From NCBI GenBank assembly GCA_937925095.1, contig CALEXX010000006.1, positions 1-25,358 on the forward strand: 25,358 bases of DNA, in the 5' to 3' direction. This DNA is from an uncultured Leptotrichia sp. (lineage in GTDB: Bacteria > Fusobacteriota > Fusobacteriia > Fusobacteriales > Leptotrichiaceae). The first letter of the stretch is position 1. Every line of letters starts with the position of its first letter. Positions 22,320 through 25,358 of the stretch are shown piece after piece. The notes under the pieces are model-generated. The model saw only the letters and a list, made by a program, of their open reading frames with translations. It was not told the DNA's origin and made no database searches. A program made the position numbers and the translations under genes.

Positions 22320-23711
22320 ATGAAAAAGACAAGAAAGGAACATTCTTTAAAAAGAGTGCTGGGACTACCGACTGCTACATTTCTTGTAGTTAACATGATA
22401 ATAGGATCGGGAATATTTTTTAAAACTCAGGGAGTGCTTGAAATAACTAAAGCTACTCCTGGATTTGCACTACTAGCATGGGTTTCAGCAGGTATAATTA
22501 ACTTATGTGGAGGACTTACGGTAGCTGAACTGTCCGGGGCTATTCCTGAAACAGGTGGAATGGTTACATGGATAAAGAGAATATTTGGACAGAAAGTGGG
22601 TTATCTGGCAGGATGGACTTATGCTTTTGTATTCTGGCCGGCATATATGTCAGCACAGGCAAATGTTATTTCATTGCAGTTAAGCAAACTGTTTAACATT
22701 GATTCTTCCTATCAGAATATTATTGCGATTTCATTTATAATATTTCTGTTTGTAATGAATTTTATGGGGGCAAAAGCTGGAGGAATAATTACAAATATAT
22801 TAACAGTGGCAAAATTAATGCCAATAATTGTTATTGTTATAGTAGCCTTCTTTTTTAAGGGAGGTTCTGTATCAAATTTAACTCCGATTCTTCCAGTTGG
22901 AGGAAGTGCAGGAGGGAATCTTACAATATTTGGTGCGGCAATTCTGTCATGTATGTTTGCTTATGACGGATGGCAGCATGCGGGAACAATTGCAGGGGAA
23001 ATGAAAAATCCAAAAAAAGATCTTCCAAAGGCAATTACAGTTGGAATTATAGGAGTCTGTATCATATATTTAATTATTAATCTTGCGTATTTATATGTTT
23101 TACCTGCGGGAATTCTGGTGAAAACTTCTACTCCTGCCACAGATGTGGCTTCCATACTTCTTGGAAAGGGAATAGGTGCTAAACTTATAACAGTAGGAAT
23201 ATTGATTTCTGTTTTTGGAACATTGAACGGAAGTGTGCTTATTTCAACAAGAATACCATATATAATGGCACTTCATAATGAACTGCCATATAGTAAAAAA
23301 TTTACTAAACTTCATCCAAAGTTTAAAACATCCTTTGCAAGTTTTGTTTTAATGTTTGTAATAGGAGGAACTATGACATTTTTAGGAACATTTAATACAT
23401 TGGCTGATATGGCAATGTTCAGCTGGTGGATTTTCAATGTGCTTGCATTTGTAGGAGTAATAAAATTCCGTAAAGACTGCCCTGACATTGAAAGACCTTA
23501 TAGAGTTCCGTTGTATCCTTTTGTACCGGTAGTGGCTATAATAGGAGGAATAGTTGTTTTAGTAAGTGCTTTAATAACACAGACTGTATTGGCTTTGACA
23601 GGACTGGCTTTAACAGGTTCGGGAATGATAGTGTATTATTTTGTGAAAAGGAATGAGGGAAATGAACAGATTAATCTGGAAAAGAATTTACGAAAAAGTA
23701 GAAGAAAATGA
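22320..23711 (+). CDS. APC-family amino-acid permease (LAT/SteT-like)
   Basis: A 463-residue permease with 12 hydrophobic segments. The first helix carries NMIIGSGIFFKTQG, the glycine-rich unwound segment of APC carriers that binds the substrate's alpha-amino and carboxyl groups. Helix 3 begins GGMVTWIKRIFGQKVGYLAGW, and helix 6 has CMFAYDGWQHAGTIAGEMKNP, both typical of the LAT branch, which includes the SteT Ser/Thr exchanger. Late segments include STRIPYIMALHNELPYSKKF. Substrate specificity is uncertain. Start ATG 22320 has only GGTGA as a modest ribosome-binding site. The end overlaps a DUF488 gene. Confidence 0.87.
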   Translation: MKKTRKEHSLKRVLGLPTATFLVVNMIIGSGIFFKTQGVLEITKATPGFALLAWVSAGIINLCGGLTVAELSGAIPETGGMVTWIKRIFGQKVGYLAGWTYAFVFWPAYMSAQANVISLQLSKLFNIDSSYQNIIAISFIIFLFVMNFMGAKAGGIITNILTVAKLMPIIVIVIVAFFFKGGSVSNLTPILPVGGSAGGNLTIFGAAILSCMFAYDGWQHAGTIAGEMKNPKKDLPKAITVGIIGVCIIYLIINLAYLYVLPAGILVKTSTPATDVASILLGKGIGAKLITVGILISVFGTLNGSVLISTRIPYIMALHNELPYSKKFTKLHPKFKTSFASFVLMFVIGGTMTFLGTFNTLADMAMFSWWIFNVLAFVGVIKFRKDCPDIERPYRVPLYPFVPVVAIIGGIVVLVSALITQTVLALTGLALTGSGMIVYYFVKRNEGNEQINLEKNLRKSRRK

Positions 23712-24048
23712 TGGTTTTAGGGTATTTATTGACAGACTTTGGGCAAGGGGGATAAAAAAGGAAAATGCTTCAATCAGTTATTGGGCTAAAGAAATTACAC
23801 CAACAAAAGAATTAAGGGAAGAATATCATAAAGGGGAAATCAGTTTTGAAATATTTTCCAGGAAATATTCTGATGAGTTGAAGGGAAACCCTTATTTTAA
23901 TCAATTTCTTCAAAAAATAAAAGAGAAACTGAAAAAAGAGAATGTCACATTTGTCTTTGCCAGTAAAACACCTGAACTTAGTCATATTCCAATCTTGAGG
24001 AAATATATTGAGGAGAAATTGGAAGAAGAAAGGTATAAAACGGAGTGA
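23662..24048 (+). CDS. DUF488 (YeaO-like) protein
   Basis: A 128-residue small protein with the DUF488 opening WKRIYEKVEENDGFRVFIDRLW-type pattern: KRIYE, then DGFRVFIDRLWARGIKKE (about residues 18-35), then YWAKEITPTKELREEYHKG. The second half contains VTFVFASKTPE where related proteins have a short core strand. The family has no firmly known activity that I can cite. I choose ATG 23662, which begins MNRLIWKRIYE like its relatives and lies about nine bases after AAAGGA; ATG 23653 abuts that site. The gene overlaps the permease by 50 nt in another frame, so translation is probably coupled. Confidence 0.75.
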   Translation: MNRLIWKRIYEKVEENDGFRVFIDRLWARGIKKENASISYWAKEITPTKELREEYHKGEISFEIFSRKYSDELKGNPYFNQFLQKIKEKLKKENVTFVFASKTPELSHIPILRKYIEEKLEEERYKTE

Positions 24049-24121
24049 GTTAAGAAAATAATAGTTTTAATTTGGATTATATCAAAAAAATAGAATGACT
24101 TTCAATTATAGGAAAGTAGGG

Positions 24122-24155
24122 AAAAATTTCATTTTTAAAAATGAAATTTTTTTTT
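24122..24155 (+). terminator. Rho-independent terminator after DUF488
   Basis: AAAAATTTCATTTTT (24122-24136) is followed directly by its exact complement AAAAATGAAATTTTT (24137-24151) and more T to 24155. Being a perfect 30-bp dyad with A- and T-runs, it can work in both directions. Confidence 0.85.
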
Positions 24156-24259
24156 ATTAGGCTATTTACAAAATGAAAAAATGGGGTAAACTTATAATGT
24201 AAAATTCGGTGAAATTTTAATGGGGAAATATAAAAATTGAAGGGATAAAAAATATAATC

Positions 24260-25222
24260 ATGGAAAAATATTTGAATTATAAAGGAATAAGTCCTTTTCC
24301 TGATGACTTTGATGAATTCTGGAATGAAGAAATCAGAAAGGCTGATGAGTTTTTTGAAAAGGAATTGAAATACGAAATGATTAAAAAAGATTTTGGAATA
24401 CCTTTTGCAGACTGCTATGATTTGTATTTTAATGGAACAAGAGGAGCCAGAATTTATTCAAAGCTTATAATTCCTAAAGAAATGAAGGATAAAAAAATTC
24501 CGTTTATATTGAAATTTCATGGATATCAGGGTCAGAGTTCAGACTGGAGCAGAAATATAGGACTTGTTGCTTCTGGAATGGGACTGGCAATGATGGATGT
24601 GAGAGGTCAGGCAGGAAAATCTCAGGATAATGGTATTTTTGACGGAATAACAGTTAGAGGTCATATTGTAAAAGGTGTAAAAGAAGGAAGAGATAAGCTT
24701 TTTTATAAGGATGTTTATCTCGATACTTATCTATTATCTAAAATTGTTGAAAATTTTGAATTTACAGATAAAGAAAATATAAAAGTTTACGGAGAATCAC
24801 AGGGAGGAGCACTTTCCCTTGCATGTGCGGCACTAAATCAGAATATAAAGGACAGCTTTATAATATATCCTTTTTTGAGTGATTATAAAAAAGTTGTGGA
24901 ATTGCATACGATTACAGAGGCTTATGTGGAACTTTACAGATATTTTAAATTTATAGATCCGTTTCATGAGACGGAGGAAGAGTTTTTTAATACACTTTCA
25001 TATATTGATGTAAAGAATTTTGCACATAGGATAAAAGGGAAATTAGTGTTTATTGCAAGTTTGATGGATGATGTGTGTCCGCCTGAAACTCAGTTTGCAG
25101 TATATAACAATCTTGAATGTGAGAAAAAGCTTCTAGTGATGCCTGAATATTCCCATGAACCAATGAATGTGAAGGTGCAGGATAAGATATTTAACTGGGC
25201 TACAGGAAGCAGTATAGAGTAA
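24260..25222 (+). CDS. CE7-family acetylesterase (acetylxylan esterase / cephalosporin-C deacetylase type)
   Basis: A 320-residue alpha/beta hydrolase that removes acetyl groups from sugars. It opens with a CE7-like FPDDFDEFWNEEIRKA. KFHGYQG holds the oxyanion-side Tyr, and MDVRGQAGKSQDN carries the family's RGQ motif. The catalytic triad is Ser180 in GESQGG, Asp270 or Asp271 in MDDVCPP and His299 in YSHEPM. No signal peptide is seen, so it works on imported sugars in the cytoplasm. The next gene begins like an N-acetylneuraminate lyase, so O-acetylated sialic acid is an attractive substrate, though this is inferred from position. A TATAAT at 24193-24198 may be its -10; the TTTACA at 24165 is too distant for a normal spacer. 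Confidence 0.88.
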   Translation: MEKYLNYKGISPFPDDFDEFWNEEIRKADEFFEKELKYEMIKKDFGIPFADCYDLYFNGTRGARIYSKLIIPKEMKDKKIPFILKFHGYQGQSSDWSRNIGLVASGMGLAMMDVRGQAGKSQDNGIFDGITVRGHIVKGVKEGRDKLFYKDVYLDTYLLSKIVENFEFTDKENIKVYGESQGGALSLACAALNQNIKDSFIIYPFLSDYKKVVELHTITEAYVELYRYFKFIDPFHETEEEFFNTLSYIDVKNFAHRIKGKLVFIASLMDDVCPPETQFAVYNNLECEKKLLVMPEYSHEPMNVKVQDKIFNWATGSSIE

Positions 25223-25264
25223 AAGTGGTTATTAATGGAAATATATGTGATTGAAAGGATAGAA

Positions 25265-25358
25265 ATGAAATTAGATTTGGAAAAATTTAAAGGTATTTTT
25301 ATAGCAATGTATTCAGCCTATGATGACAATGGAAATGTAGACAAGGAAAGAGTAAAAA
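25265..25358 (+). CDS. NanA/DapA-family aldolase, N-terminal part only
   Basis: The first 31 codons run off the right edge. The translation opens MKLDLEKFKGIFIAMYSAYDD, matching the start of N-acetylneuraminate lyases and related dihydrodipicolinate-synthase-like TIM-barrel aldolases, whose first strand is a KGI-hydrophobic segment followed by D-x-x-G. ATG 25265 follows AAAGGAT (25254-25260). An in-frame ATG at 25235 would add ten residues but has no such site. It lies 42 nt after the CE7 esterase and is probably in the same operon. Without the catalytic Lys and Tyr, which lie outside the window, NanA cannot be separated from other family members. Confidence 0.62.
   Translation, partial: MKLDLEKFKGIFIAMYSAYDDNGNVDKERVK

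Noticed and set aside
24165..24198. TTTACA and TATAAT upstream of the CE7 esterase as a normal promoter
   Set aside because: The spacer is 22 nt, too long for a usual sigma-70 promoter. Only the -10 is kept as a possibility.

Overview
The window is very AT-rich. It reads as a chromosome segment of an anaerobic, fermentative, diderm bacterium, most likely a Leptotrichia-like member of the Fusobacteriota. Support for that placement is a secretin and pseudopilins, a heptose-7-phosphate kinase of the inner-core LPS pathway, a K/N/I-rich proteome, and many fermentation and uptake genes. The genus is inferred from sequence style only, since no database search was possible.

Layout. (1) 1-1298: the 3' end of a polymorphic (CDI/hemagglutinin-type) toxin with a PD-(D/E)xK-like nuclease tip, interrupted in frame by TAG, followed by an Imm49-like immunity gene. 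(2) 1470-6786: a strong promoter and an eight-gene operon for a compact type II secretion / type IV pilus-like machine: GspG-like major pseudopilin, prepilin peptidase, GspI-, GspJ- and GspK-like minor pseudopilins, a GspL-like and a GspM/PilO-like inner-membrane protein, and a short secretin. No assembly ATPase is present. (3) 6936-11531: heptose kinase, ROK fructokinase, MFS transporter, then a GspF/PilC-like platform protein that belongs functionally with region 2. (4) 11639-14384: tight trio of O-methyltransferase, EEP-family phosphoesterase and secreted GHL10 glycosidase. (5) 14396-14625: a ~230-bp nested palindrome between convergent genes. (6) 14636-15859 (minus): GltS glutamate:Na+ symporter. 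(7) 16151-18472: era, then a DUF2278/YukJ gene and a DUF4240 gene, ending in a bidirectional terminator. (8) 18558-19847 (minus): folC. (9) 20086-24048: YfcC-family carrier, monocistronic rpsP with a near-consensus promoter and strong terminator, APC amino-acid permease, and an overlapping DUF488 gene. (10) 24260-end: CE7 acetylesterase and the first 31 codons of an NanA/DapA-type aldolase, suggesting a sialic-acid or acetylated-sugar catabolic operon.

Regions 2 and 3 together give pseudopilins, processing peptidase, L/M platform, F platform and an outer-membrane pore, so the window holds most of one envelope-spanning export or pilus machine whose motor must be encoded elsewhere. The points I judge most worth following are the ATPase-less minimal secretion locus, the nonsense codon in the toxin tip beside an intact immunity gene, and the MITE-like palindromes at 14396-14625 and 22013-22130 with a related fragment at 1317-1354.
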